Below, one piece after another: positions 33,403 to 43,182 of a stretch of 64,000 nt of DNA (positions are counted from its first letter, which is position 1; the number at the start of each line of letters is the position of its first letter). The position numbers and the translations under genes are program-made. The notes under the pieces were generated by a model. The model did no database searches, was not told the origin of the DNA, and saw nothing but the letters and a program-made list of their open reading frames with translations. This stretch comes from Ideonella sp. MAG2. GTDB taxonomy: Bacteria > Pseudomonadota > Gammaproteobacteria > Burkholderiales > Burkholderiaceae_C. The stretch covers positions 22,588 through 86,587 of the forward strand of contig PTEU01000001.1 of NCBI GenBank assembly GCA_004359425.1. The letters are read 5' to 3'.

Positions 33403-35754
33403 CTATGCTGCGGCCCCGGTTGGGGCTTCCAATTCAGCTTCTTCAGTATCCTCGCCTCTAAAAAATATGGCAATTAGAGAGTACGGGTAGTCCATGCGGT
33501 CGATATTCACGCCGATAACAAGACATCGGTCTACATGCGGCGTATCTTCAAACACATTGGTGACAACACCACTGATGCGATCATGTCGATTTGCGCTATC
33601 TCTTTCTTTATAAGCGAACACAGCAATCGAGTCATTTCGGTGCTTGTGGGGTGTTACAACGATTGCGCAATCATGTCCGGGTGTTTGCCAGTTCTTGTGC
33701 ACGTTTTCGATCAGAGTTTTGAACTTTCTTTCAACAATCACTTGATCTTCATATGAAACATGCAGCAGTGCGATGGATACATCGGTCCATTGAGGGTGCC
33801 CCCGCGCCTCAATTTTTCTACAAATGTCTTTCCACCATTCTTTTATTTTGGGCTGAGGCTTTGGCGTAATGATCCCTTCCTCTTTGGCTTCGTAGTATTT
33901 GTCGATGGGTTTCGATGCCCCTGTTAGCATGAATTGACTGTTGTCAAACTCGGCTAAGCCTATATTAAAACCATTGCCAAGATAGAAGCCGAGCAGATCC
34001 AGTTCATCGCCTCTATATTTGAAATTATTTTCTAAATCTGCACGTCGCTTGAGGTAATGAATTTTTTGTGGAGCGCCTTGAAGTATATCGAATATTATTT
34101 CCACATCCGCCAATAAGATGCACGGTGCGATGGGATGATTCGCCGGGAACCAACCTGCATCTCTTGCAAGATGTAGTGTGCTCTGCAACATAGCAAAATC
34201 TTCCAGAGTCACGGATAGGCGAACAATTGTGCGCACAGAATCTAGAGACACAGGGAATGACGGAAGCCTTTCGTCTTTGGTGCTTATGTCCTTCAGTACT
34301 TCATTGATACGTGTCGCCAGTCGCAATGATTGAATTGAGGGGTCAAGCAGCATGTCCTTTACATGCTTTTTGGCCCGGTCCGGTGCTCCTCGTAAAGCCG
34401 ACCAGTGAACCGAGTGCGATTTTGCTTCGATCAACAGCAAGTGTGAATCCACTCTGACCATCAAATCATTTTCATACTCATCCGGACCTTCTCGCCATTT
34501 GTATCCCGTGGCAATCTCGCGGTGAGGAAAGGCTCTTGAAAATTGATCTTTGATCTCATTCTCAAGAAAATCAGCCTTACGCTTCTGATACTGCTTCTTG
34601 GCTGGCTCATTGCCTTCAAGTAACTCTGGGATTATATGAAATATGAATGAAAAGAAGATTTGCGGCATGGCGCAGAAGTAAACTTTTTCACCAACTTTAA
34701 TTACAGGCTTTGTCCAAACTGGATTTGAAAGAAAAAGATGTGCTGGATTGGTATCTTTCAGATCACCAAACGAGATACTTAACCGCTCCAGTCCCGAAGC
34801 AATAGATTCTCTATCAATACCGCACTCATTTGAAATTTTCTCCGGGTCCAGAGTATATACACCCGCAAGCGTCAGGTCTGAGTGAGTAAGAATTAGAGCC
34901 TTAACTTGCTCTTGTGTCATTTTTTGTTGCGCGGCAAACTCCATCATGTCCGCCGCATTATCCTTCAGGTCTGGATTTCCATTGTAATAGGCTTGTATGG
35001 CCTGCTGGACGGTTTTCGCTGCAAAAGCCGGTCTCATCCTGTCTCGGCGCTCATTAATCAGGCGCTTATTTCTCGAGATCAGGTGCATGAACAAATCTAT
35101 CAACTGCGTCGCTTGTATGCCAATGGCACCCTCAAACATTTTGTCTATTGGGGCGCAAAGTCGCTTCATTATCCCAATAACATTACTGAGAAACCCCCAG
35201 TTCCTGATCCCTTGAGTATGCAGTCGAAGCGCTTCTTGGATAAGCAATACACTTTTTTCTTCCTGGGATTCTTCCTCATTGAATTGGGCGAAGCGCTTTA
35301 TCTTGTATGTATTCGCTACTTTTTCAAGGCCATCAAACAAGCCTTGGATGGTTTCGGGCTTTGGTGGGAGTGCAGAATGATATTCTGAGGCTTTGAATAA
35401 ACAAAGCGCTTGCGCTAGCTCCACATGTGACTGGTTGAATGCTTCACCTTTGTATCCACCGTCGATATCACCATTATTCTTTATGCCGGAGAATAATCCA
35501 TAAGTGGCAAGCGATGCGATTGTTGCCAGTGGATCCGAGCCTCCAAGCAATGCCTGAATCGATTCAAGCTGTTTTGGGAAATCCTCTTGATGTGACTTTC
35601 CCATTTCTCTCAGTCCGTGAATAAGCTTGTCGCGCGGCACCGAGGAAAACGGATGCTCGTAGAAGGTTATTGCACTCCTGCGCTGCTCACGGCGTGTCTG
35701 CCTCTTTTTGCTCTTGTGAGAATTCTTCTTGACCTGATGCTTGCTGATAGGCAT
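33403..35754 (-). CDS. Large AT-rich protein with putative PD-(D/E)XK nuclease core
   Basis: A 783-residue protein of markedly lower GC (about 45 percent by eye), so probably transferred in. The N-terminus is very basic (KKNSHKSKKRQTRREQRR). A central segment, HREIATGYKWREGPDEYEND through LLLIEAKSHSVHW, fits the PD-(D/E)XK layout: D in YENDLMV and E-x-K in IEAKS on a beta strand. The rest is helical and unrecognised. It may be a stand-alone defence nuclease, but the family is unknown to me. GGGAG lies eight bases before the ATG at 35754; an ATG at 35769 is also in frame. Confidence 0.65.
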   Translation of the reverse strand: MPISKHQVKKNSHKSKKRQTRREQRRSAITFYEHPFSSVPRDKLIHGLREMGKSHQEDFPKQLESIQALLGGSDPLATIASLATYGLFSGIKNNGDIDGGYKGEAFNQSHVELAQALCLFKASEYHSALPPKPETIQGLFDGLEKVANTYKIKRFAQFNEEESQEEKSVLLIQEALRLHTQGIRNWGFLSNVIGIMKRLCAPIDKMFEGAIGIQATQLIDLFMHLISRNKRLINERRDRMRPAFAAKTVQQAIQAYYNGNPDLKDNAADMMEFAAQQKMTQEQVKALILTHSDLTLAGVYTLDPEKISNECGIDRESIASGLERLSISFGDLKDTNPAHLFLSNPVWTKPVIKVGEKVYFCAMPQIFFSFIFHIIPELLEGNEPAKKQYQKRKADFLENEIKDQFSRAFPHREIATGYKWREGPDEYENDLMVRVDSHLLLIEAKSHSVHWSALRGAPDRAKKHVKDMLLDPSIQSLRLATRINEVLKDISTKDERLPSFPVSLDSVRTIVRLSVTLEDFAMLQSTLHLARDAGWFPANHPIAPCILLADVEIIFDILQGAPQKIHYLKRRADLENNFKYRGDELDLLGFYLGNGFNIGLAEFDNSQFMLTGASKPIDKYYEAKEEGIITPKPQPKIKEWWKDICRKIEARGHPQWTDVSIALLHVSYEDQVIVERKFKTLIENVHKNWQTPGHDCAIVVTPHKHRNDSIAVFAYKERDSANRHDRISGVVTNVFEDTPHVDRCLVIGVNIDRMDYPYSLIAIFFRGEDTEEAELEAPTGAAA

Positions 35755-36015
35755 AACTGAAGCTCCCATTTTTTGCGGCGTTGACGCGGCAACTCAATGG
35801 AAGTGTAGGTCGAGGCAACCCGACATCTGCAGCGCAGCATTGGGTACTCGGTCTCGGAGGCAAAGTGATCATTCGATCTGCCGTTCACCGAACGTTGATC
35901 GACGAGCGCAGCGGTCATCTATGCCACCAAGCGAGAGTGACTCAGATCAGCCCGAAGCCGCCCTCACCTGCACTCCGCGCTACAGTCTGCCAGACACTTC
36001 ACTTGAGCTCGCCCC

Positions 36016-37164
36016 ATGCCCTCACCTCGCCTGCTTCAACACCCTTGGATGGACGCTGATGTGTCCACCTTTCGCGACCAAGTACGCCGCTATGTCGAGG
36101 CCGAAATGGCCCCGCATCTGGACGCTTGGCGGCGCGCGGGCGACATTCCACCGGCGGCCTGGCAAGGCTTGGGCGCTTTGGGCTTTTTGCTGCCCGAGAT
36201 GCCCGAGGCCTATGGCGGTTCCGGCGTGAGCCTGGCCTGGCAGTTGGTGGTGCAAGACGAGTTGGCTCGCGCGGAGATACCGGCCATCTCCGCCGTGCAC
36301 AGCATTGCGGCGCACTACATCTTGGCCTATGGCAGCGAGGCGCAAAAGCAGCGCTGGCTGCCCAAATTGTGCAGCGGTGAATGGCTGGCTGCGATTGCCA
36401 TGACGGAACCCGGTTGCGGCTCTGACCTCAAGGCCATGCGCACGCGGGCGCGCTTGGACGGCGAGGACTATGTGATTGACGGGGCCAAGACCTTCATCAC
36501 CGGCGGGGCCAACTGCAAGCTCTTGGTGCTGGCTTGCAGAACAGGTGGCGAAGGGGCCAAGGGCGTCTCTTTGGTGGTGCTGGAGACCGAGGGCTTGGCG
36601 GGCTTTCGGGTGGGCCGCCGCCTAGAGAAGCTGGGGCAACACGCGGCCGACACGGCCGAGTTGTTCTTTGACAGCGTGCGTGTGCCCGCCAGCCATTTGC
36701 TGGGGCCAGCGGAAGGCCAGGGCTTTGGCCAACTGATGAGCCAACTGCCGTACGAGCGCATGTTGATTGCCGTGCCCGCTGTAGCCGCCATTGAGCAGGC
36801 GCTGGCGCTGACGGTGGCCTACACCCGAGAGCGCCAAGCCTTTGGCCAGACGGTGTTCGACTTTCAAAACACCCGCTTCAAGTTGGCCGAGGTGGCCACC
36901 ACCGCTCACATTGGCCGCAGCTTTGTGAATGACTGCGTCCAGCGCTTGGTGGATGGCACGCTGGACAACGAAGCGGCCTACATGGCCAAGTGCTGGACCA
37001 CCGACAAGCAGTGCGAGGTAATGGACGAATGCCTGCAGCTCTTTGGCGGCTATGGCTATATGACCGAGTACCCGATCGCCCGCATGTGGGCCGATGCTCG
37101 GGTGCAGCGCATTTATGGCGGCACCAACGAGATCATGAAAGACCTGATCGCGCGGAGCTTGTGA
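36016..37164 (+). CDS. Acyl-CoA dehydrogenase (long-chain/ACADL-like)
   Basis: A 382-residue FAD-dependent acyl-CoA dehydrogenase, the first step of beta-oxidation. The signature AAIAMTEPGCGSDLKAMRTR and C-terminal YGYMTEYPIARMWADARVQR, RIYGGTNEIMKDLIAR are clear. The loop YGGTNE has Gly where medium-chain enzymes have their catalytic Glu. The base is therefore expected earlier, in the LPYERMLIAVPAVAAIE region, as in long-chain and isovaleryl enzymes. The ATG at 36016 is used; 36049 is possible. A PepSY protein gene follows after 19 bases, probably by chance. Confidence 0.93.
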   Translation: MPSPRLLQHPWMDADVSTFRDQVRRYVEAEMAPHLDAWRRAGDIPPAAWQGLGALGFLLPEMPEAYGGSGVSLAWQLVVQDELARAEIPAISAVHSIAAHYILAYGSEAQKQRWLPKLCSGEWLAAIAMTEPGCGSDLKAMRTRARLDGEDYVIDGAKTFITGGANCKLLVLACRTGGEGAKGVSLVVLETEGLAGFRVGRRLEKLGQHAADTAELFFDSVRVPASHLLGPAEGQGFGQLMSQLPYERMLIAVPAVAAIEQALALTVAYTRERQAFGQTVFDFQNTRFKLAEVATTAHIGRSFVNDCVQRLVDGTLDNEAAYMAKCWTTDKQCEVMDECLQLFGGYGYMTEYPIARMWADARVQRIYGGTNEIMKDLIARSL

Positions 37165-37183
37165 TGGCGATGAGAGACGCGCC

Positions 37184-37918
37184 ATGACAGAACGTGCCGC
37201 CCCCAGGCTCACGGCCCGCTTCTTCCGCTGGCACCGCTGGCTGGGCTATCTGGTGGCCTTGCAGGTGCTGGCCTGGGTGCTGGGCGGCGCGCTGTTTGCG
37301 TGGCTGCCCTTTCAGGCCTGGGTCAAGAGTGCGGACACCGTCACCAAGCCCAGCCTGAGCCTGCCCACCGATTGGGCACAAGCCCTGGCACGCAGCCCGC
37401 TGGCTGGCCAGCCGTTGACGGCGCTCTCGGCTGTGGCCACGGCCAGCGGCCCGGCCTTCAAACTGCGCACGGCGCAGAGCGAGCAATGGCTGTTGGCCAC
37501 CGGTGCCCCGCTCACCGCGCCCAGCGCTGAGGCGGTGGGCCGTTTCGCGCAAACCATCTACAAGGGCGCGGGCACGCTGCAGGCGGTTGAGAAGTTGGAG
37601 CAGGTGCCCACGCAATGGCTGATGGTGCGTGAGCTGGGCGCGCGCCGCGACGTTTGGGTGGCGCGCTTTGATGACGGCCTGAACACCCGGCTGTACTTCA
37701 GTGGGCCCCAGGGCGAGTTCATCACCGCGCGCAGCGACGCCTGGGTGCTCTACGACTTCTTTTGGCACCTGCACGTGATGGACTACAGCGAAGGTGAGGA
37801 CTTCAACCACCCGCTGATCAAGGTGGCCTCGCTGTTGGCGCTGGGCCTGGTGCTCACCGGGCTGGTGATGCTGGCTCTGGCGCTGCGGCGCGCGTGGCGT
37901 CGCGCTCGGCGGCCTTGA
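37184..37918 (+). CDS. PepSY-associated transmembrane protein
   Basis: A 244-residue membrane protein with an N-terminal helix (WLGYLVALQVLAWVLGGALF), a periplasmic PepSY-like domain, the conserved YDFFWHLHVMDYSEGEDFNH and a C-terminal helix (ASLLALGLVLTGLVMLALAL). Family members are often linked to siderophore or electron transport; His residues in WHRW and FWHLHVMD could bind haem or metal. It ends one base before the Dps gene, with which it converges. Confidence 0.82.
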   Translation: MTERAAPRLTARFFRWHRWLGYLVALQVLAWVLGGALFAWLPFQAWVKSADTVTKPSLSLPTDWAQALARSPLAGQPLTALSAVATASGPAFKLRTAQSEQWLLATGAPLTAPSAEAVGRFAQTIYKGAGTLQAVEKLEQVPTQWLMVRELGARRDVWVARFDDGLNTRLYFSGPQGEFITARSDAWVLYDFFWHLHVMDYSEGEDFNHPLIKVASLLALGLVLTGLVMLALALRRAWRRARRP

Positions 37919-38446
37919 TCACTCCTCCAACAGCGAGCGCAGCATCCAAGCGGTTTGCTCATGCACGGCCAGGCGCTGCGTCAGCAGGTCGGCGGTGGGC
38001 TCGTCGCTGGCCTTGTCCACCAGGGCATACAGGCCGCGCGCGGTGCGGGCCACGGCTTCATGGCCCTCCATCAGCGTGCGCACCATCTCCAAGGCCTTGG
38101 GCGATTGGGCTGGGGCATCCGGCAAAGAGCTGAGCTGGGCGAACTCCGCATAGCTGCCTGGTGCGCGGTGGCCCAGGGAGCGGATGCGCTCGGCAATCGG
38201 GTCCACCGCATTCCACAGCTCGGTGTACTGCGCCATGAACATGGTGTGCAGGGTGTTGAACATCGCCCCCGTCACATTCCAGTGGAAGTTGTGCGTGGTG
38301 AGGTAGAGCGTGTAGGTGTCGGCCAAGAGGTGAGACAAGCCTTGCGCGATGGCGGCGCGGTCTTTCTCGCTGATGCCGATTTGTGGGGCCAGGCCGGTGG
38401 CTTGGGCGGGGCGCTTGGATGTGGACTTGGTTTTGGCTGTGGACAT
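37919..38446 (-). CDS. dps: Dps-family DNA-binding ferritin
   Basis: A 175-residue Dps protein: a 12-subunit shell that stores iron and protects DNA from peroxide. The ferroxidase-site pattern is present: [10 protein letters not shown] and FNTLHTMF supply His, and AVDPIAERI supplies Asp and Glu. The Lys-rich N-terminus ([12 protein letters not shown]) fits direct DNA binding. In many proteobacteria dps is under OxyR, and an oxyR gene lies 23 kb away in this window, but no operator was identified. Confidence 0.95.
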   Translation of the reverse strand: MSTAKTKSTSKRPAQATGLAPQIGISEKDRAAIAQGLSHLLADTYTLYLTTHNFHWNVTGAMFNTLHTMFMAQYTELWNAVDPIAERIRSLGHRAPGSYAEFAQLSSLPDAPAQSPKALEMVRTLMEGHEAVARTARGLYALVDKASDEPTADLLTQRLAVHEQTAWMLRSLLEE

Positions 38447-38675
38447 GCTGAACTCCGTGACATTGAATCGCTTGATTGATCCAGCGATTCTGGCGTCAGG
38501 CTTTCAAGAATGCCAATTCAATGGCGCTATCGCGGCCATAGCCAAGTCAGCCTGCGTGGCGATCATCAAGCTTGAGGGTGCGAGAAAGCGCACCCAAAAC
38601 TATGGTGTCGGCCTCGACGCCCCCTGGTGAATTGCACTGCCGGTGGGGCCCCGCGACTGCCCCATGGAGTGCCCG

Positions 38676-39650
38676 ATGTCCCTTCTTGACACCCTTGAGA
38701 CTTTGGCTGATGTTGACCAGCCACCGGTGTTGACCCATCGTGCGCCAGCCCAGCGCTGGCAGCAAAGCTTGGCCGCACTGGCCCAGGCCGGGGGGCCTAC
38801 ACCCGAGCAATACCCGATGCTTCAACAGCAGCTGGCGCACATCCACCAGGCCCGCATGTCGGGTAAGTTGAGCCCCGAGACCTTGCAGGCCCTGCGCCAC
38901 GCCCTGGGCGCGGCCATGGGCATGGCTACGCTGCAAGGTCGCAGTTGGCTCAAGCCCTATGGCTATGCCGGTGACTTTCAAGTCATCGACGACATCTACC
39001 AAGAAGTCCGCTGCTCAGACCCCCACCTGCGCGCCTGGGACGACTACTTTCACGCCCAGCCTGCCGTCAAGGCGGTGCGCAACCGCAAGGCCTACTTCAA
39101 GGCCTTGGTGCAGTCCGCCGCCCGGGCGAAAGGGTGCCGCCCCTTGAAAGTGCTGAATGTGGCCAGCGGCCCGTGCCGCGACGTGGCGGAGTTGTTGGCC
39201 GAGTGCCCCGACCTGGCCGTGCATTTCACCTGCGTGGACCTCGACGAGCAGGCCATCGCCCATGCCCGGCACTTGTGCGCGGCCTGGCCAGAGCACGTGC
39301 GCTTTCTCCGCACCAACGCCTTGCGTCTTTCGCTGCCCGAACGCTTTGACTTGGTGTGGAGCGCCGGCCTGCTGGACTATTTCTCGGACCCGCTCTTCGT
39401 GCGCTTGATGCGCAAGTTCATGAGCCTGGCTGCACCCGACGGCGAGGTCGTGGTGGGCAACTTCAGCACTCACAACCCCAGCCTGGCCTACCAGGCCTGG
39501 GCCGACTGGCTGCTGATCCACCGCAGCCCCGAACAGCTCCGCGCCTTGGCCGCGAAAGCGGGTGCCCCAGTCAGCCAGGTCGAGGCCGAGCCCGAGGGCG
39601 TGAATCTGTTCTTGAGGATGCGGGCCAGCGCCAACTTGGCGCCGACCTGA
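38676..39650 (+). CDS. Class I SAM-dependent methyltransferase
   Basis: A 324-residue protein. The SAM-binding core is LKVLNVASGPCRDVAELLAE (motif I), then FTCVDLDEQAIAHARHL and FDLVWSAGLLDYFSD. A helical N-terminal region of about 130 residues precedes it (SWLKPYGYAGDFQVIDDIYQ), seen in a family of bacterial class I methyltransferases of unknown substrate. The ATG at 38676 is preferred because GGAG stands six bases upstream; ATG at 38664 is in frame. Confidence 0.82.
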   Translation: MSLLDTLETLADVDQPPVLTHRAPAQRWQQSLAALAQAGGPTPEQYPMLQQQLAHIHQARMSGKLSPETLQALRHALGAAMGMATLQGRSWLKPYGYAGDFQVIDDIYQEVRCSDPHLRAWDDYFHAQPAVKAVRNRKAYFKALVQSAARAKGCRPLKVLNVASGPCRDVAELLAECPDLAVHFTCVDLDEQAIAHARHLCAAWPEHVRFLRTNALRLSLPERFDLVWSAGLLDYFSDPLFVRLMRKFMSLAAPDGEVVVGNFSTHNPSLAYQAWADWLLIHRSPEQLRALAAKAGAPVSQVEAEPEGVNLFLRMRASANLAPT

Positions 39651-39707
39651 GCACCAGCAAAGACTTGGGCGGCAGGCAGCACGGGCGGCGCACGGGCACC
39701 GGGGCGC

Positions 39708-40280
39708 TCATTGCGGTGACAGCGTCGCCGCCCCCACCGCCTGGTGCAAACTCAGGTAAATCTTGCCGTGGGCCTGCTGGCTCCAGCCCACGGCGGCCAG
39801 GCGGTCCATCACCGGGCCTTTGACTTCGGCCAAGTCCAGGCGCGCGCCAGTGAGCACCGGCAGTTGGGTAACCACAATGGTCAGGGCGGCACCCGTCATA
39901 AAGCCGTGCAACACCGGCACCGAAAGCAGGGCCACCAGTGCGTCCAGCCGCAAGGCCGCCCCCAGCAGCAGTAGCCCACCCATCTCGGCCGCCAAGACCA
40001 AGGCGGCCGCGGTGACCGAGGTACCCGCGGGTGCCACACTCATCACATGGCCCAGGGCCTGAGCGCACATCAGCGAGAGCACAGCCCCCGGCCCCATCAC
40101 CGTAACAGGGCTGGAGCCCAAGGCCGCATAGGCCAAGGCGGGCAACACGCTGGCGGCCAGCCCGACCGAGGGCGGCAAGCCCGCCAGCATGGCGTAGGCC
40201 AGGCTCTGCGGAATGAGGAGAAGGGTGATGATGGCGGCGGCGAGCAGGTCGTCGCGCCAGGTGGGTCCGGCGGGGTGCAT
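39708..40280 (-). pseudogene. SulP-family anion transporter, truncated after N-terminal third
   Basis: About 190 residues that match only the start of SulP sulfate/bicarbonate permeases: DDLLAAAIITLLLIPQSLAY, AGLPPSVGLAASVLPALAYA and the TGAALTIVVTQLPVL helices. Full-length SulP proteins have about 500-560 residues with 14 helices and often a STAS domain. Here the frame ends at 39708 shortly after LAAVGWSQQAHG, without the later helices. The gene has lost its 3' part, and the methyltransferase stop lies only 60 bases further on. Confidence 0.8.
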
Positions 40281-40363
40281 AGGCCTATTGTCGGTGCGCC
40301 GCCCAGCAGCCCGAACGCACAACAAACTTCATGCTGGCCGCACTGGTTGGCCGCACTGGTGCC

Positions 40364-43012
40364 TCAGGGCAACAAACCCCGCTTGCGGGCCTCACGGATC
40401 GCGTCTTCGCGGGTCTTGACCATCAGTTTGGAGAAGATGGACTTGAGATGGTGTTTCACGGTTTCGGGCGAGAGTTGTAGGTTTTTGGCCATCAGCTTGG
40501 TGCTGTGATCCTTGGCCAACTCGCACAACACGTCCAGCTCGCGGGGTGTCAACAGCTTGGCCTCGGTGCGCTCGGCGCGGGTATGAAACGCAGCCATCCA
40601 GGCCTGCAACACCAGGGCAGCCCAGGCACCCTCGGGCGTGGGCTCACCAAAATTGGCCTCACGCAGCAGGGCCATCATGCCCGAACCGCCATCTAAGCAA
40701 CGCTGAACAGCACCGGTGGCCGCCCCGATCTGGGCGGCTTGCTGCAGGTGGCTGCGCGCGGTGGCCATCTGGCCTTGCTGGCTCAACGCCAAGGCTGCCA
40801 TCAGGTGCGCGCTCAAGACCGACAAGGGCTGGCCCACTGTGTGTGAGAGACCAAGAAATTGCGTCGCCAGGGTGGCCGCCAGGGCGGCGTCGGGGCTGTG
40901 CAGCAGGTCCCAATACCGCGCCCGGGCCAGCGCTTCCACCACCACCCAGGGCAGCGCAAAGGGCGTCAATGCTTGGTCCCACAGCGTGGCCAATTTGATG
41001 CTCTGCGCCAGCTGAGCGGCGCGCTCCACCTCCCCCAGGCGGTTCAGCAGCTCTACCTGGCAAGCCCCGGCCAAAATCTCTAAATGCACCAGTCCCTCTT
41101 CAAAGGCGAAGTGGCGGCTGGACTGCAGCATCTCGATGGCACGATGGCAGGCACCCAAAGCAAACTCACAGCGCGCGGCGTCGATGTGGCTGCTGTGCAG
41201 GGCCTCCAGTTGCTGGTTCAAGGCGTCGGGGGCCACGGCCAAGAAATGCTCCAGTGCTGCATCCAACTCAGCACGCTCATAGGCGATGCGGCCCAGCAGG
41301 CTGCTCACCAAGCGCTGCAACGAGCCTTGGCGGAAGTTCAGGAAATTGGCGTCACGCTCCAATTGCTCATGAAGAATGGATTCGGCCTGCTGTAGCGCCC
41401 CGCGTGCCATGGCATTGCGCGCGCGGTACGTCCAGATCCAAGGGCTGTTGTGGGTGTAGGCACCGCCGGCAAAGAGGGACTCAATCTCTTGCACACGTCG
41501 CTCGCAGCGCTCGGCCGGGCCATAACGGTGCAAAAAGTAAATTTCAACCGACAGTGCACAGGCCAGGGGCCGCTGGTCTTGGGCCGCATGGGCGCGACCT
41601 AACTGTCTTGCATGGTCCAGTGCCGACCAGGGCGAAAACTCCAGTTGGTGTTCGCTGGCCTGCACCAGCATCAAACAGCGTACAAAGTCGAGGTCAAAGC
41701 GTGCGCGGTCGTCAGGGCCGCTGTCGGCCTGAAGAATCTCTTGCTCCAGGCGTTCAAAGGCGGGCCCGGTGCTGATGGAGTCCGACTCCAGGACCTGCTG
41801 CATCAGTTGCAGCAAGCGCAAACGCGGGCGTTGTCGGATCAGCGCTTCGGGCAATTGCTGCAAGATCAGACGCGACCGCACCGCGCCTTCATTGGCCAGT
41901 AGTGCAAAGCCACCGGCCTGCTCGACCAGGTCGGCCCCCAAGGCCAAATGGCCCCCGGCGACGGCGTGGCTCACCGCCTCATGCAAGCGGCCATGCTGGC
42001 CCCAATACCGTGCCGCCAACTGGTGTTGGTGGGCCAAGCAACCAGGCTTGGAGAGCTCGGCCAACTCCATCAGATAGTCGCGCAGCAGCGGGTGCAGGCG
42101 CGCTACCCAGGGCGCTTCGTCCACCACGGCAATGGGGCGGATGCGGGCCAGTTGGCGGATAAAGCTCAGGCTGTCCTCGCGGCCCCTCAGGGCGTTGGCA
42201 CTGGCTACGTCGATGCTGTCCAACACCGCCACCTCGCGCAAAAAGTCGAGCAGCTCTTGGGGCAGGCTGGTCAACACCTCGGCGGCGAGGTAGTCAAAGA
42301 TTTGTCGACGGGGCATGTTGCTGCGAGGGTCCAGCGCCCAGTCGGCAGACATCGCGCCACTGCTGGCTCGCAAGCGCACCAGTTGCAAGGCAAACGGCCA
42401 GCCCTGGGCATAGGCCGTGACCTGCGCGGCCGCAGACGCGGGCAGGGCCTGGGCCAGCAGGTGGGCCGACTCCTCGGGCGTGAAGCGCAGCAACTCCGCA
42501 TCCAACAGGCGCACCTTGCCGGCCAGTTGCAAGCGGGTGAGGTGTGGGCGCGGGCCACTGCGGCTGGTGAGCACCACATGCGCCAAGGGAGGTGCGGCCC
42601 AGGCCAGGGCCTCAATGAACTCGTCAACCGCTTCGCTGGAGGCCTGCTCATAGCCATCCACACAAATCAGCAGTGGGGTTTGCAAACCGGCCAGGCCCAA
42701 GCCTCCGGGGCTCTCCAACACCAGCGCGCAACGCGCCAGCGCGGCTTGCAGGTTTTCGGTGAAGAGCTGCAAGTTCTTGTCGCGGTCATCGCAGTTCAAC
42801 CAGGCGACCTGCTGGCCCTCTTGGCGGGCGGCAGCGGCCAACTGGGCCAGGGCGGTGGTCTTGCCAAAACCGGCCGGCGCGGTCAACAAGGTCAGCCGAG
42901 CCCCCACCGGTGCGGCACTGCGCAACAGGGCCAGCACGCGGGGGCGCGCCAGGGCTTCGTCAATGCTGACGATGGGCTCAAAGCGCAGCGCGGCGTCGGG
43001 GCTAGGGGTCAC
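40364..43012 (-). CDS. MalT-like (LAL) LuxR-family ATP-dependent regulator
   Basis: An 882-residue STAND-type regulator. It has an N-terminal P-loop (TLLTAPAGFGKTTALAQLA), a winged-helix region, a long helical TPR-like middle (about 330-800) and a C-terminal LuxR helix-turn-helix (LLTPRELDVLCELAKDHSTK through SPETVKHHLKSIFSKLMV). Such proteins bind an inducer plus ATP, oligomerise and activate transcription. The GTG at 43012 is the best start; the frame reaches back only to a TTG at 43096. It is divergent from the TonB receptor, so it probably controls the hydantoin-type cluster. Confidence 0.9.
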   Translation of the reverse strand: MTPSPDAALRFEPIVSIDEALARPRVLALLRSAAPVGARLTLLTAPAGFGKTTALAQLAAAARQEGQQVAWLNCDDRDKNLQLFTENLQAALARCALVLESPGGLGLAGLQTPLLICVDGYEQASSEAVDEFIEALAWAAPPLAHVVLTSRSGPRPHLTRLQLAGKVRLLDAELLRFTPEESAHLLAQALPASAAAQVTAYAQGWPFALQLVRLRASSGAMSADWALDPRSNMPRRQIFDYLAAEVLTSLPQELLDFLREVAVLDSIDVASANALRGREDSLSFIRQLARIRPIAVVDEAPWVARLHPLLRDYLMELAELSKPGCLAHQHQLAARYWGQHGRLHEAVSHAVAGGHLALGADLVEQAGGFALLANEGAVRSRLILQQLPEALIRQRPRLRLLQLMQQVLESDSISTGPAFERLEQEILQADSGPDDRARFDLDFVRCLMLVQASEHQLEFSPWSALDHARQLGRAHAAQDQRPLACALSVEIYFLHRYGPAERCERRVQEIESLFAGGAYTHNSPWIWTYRARNAMARGALQQAESILHEQLERDANFLNFRQGSLQRLVSSLLGRIAYERAELDAALEHFLAVAPDALNQQLEALHSSHIDAARCEFALGACHRAIEMLQSSRHFAFEEGLVHLEILAGACQVELLNRLGEVERAAQLAQSIKLATLWDQALTPFALPWVVVEALARARYWDLLHSPDAALAATLATQFLGLSHTVGQPLSVLSAHLMAALALSQQGQMATARSHLQQAAQIGAATGAVQRCLDGGSGMMALLREANFGEPTPEGAWAALVLQAWMAAFHTRAERTEAKLLTPRELDVLCELAKDHSTKLMAKNLQLSPETVKHHLKSIFSKLMVKTREDAIREARKRGLLP

Positions 43013-43182
43013 GTGGCGGGACAGCAAAGAGGCCGGGTGGGAGGACTTCGGGTTTGCCCCATCCCCCGATTTTCTGGGGTCTGCCCCCCGCCGCAAGCGT
43101 TGATCCCCTGCGGCGCAGCGCTCAGACTCAATGGACTCCGAAACGCTCCTCAGTGTAAACAGACTTCAACCCGGATGCCCCC

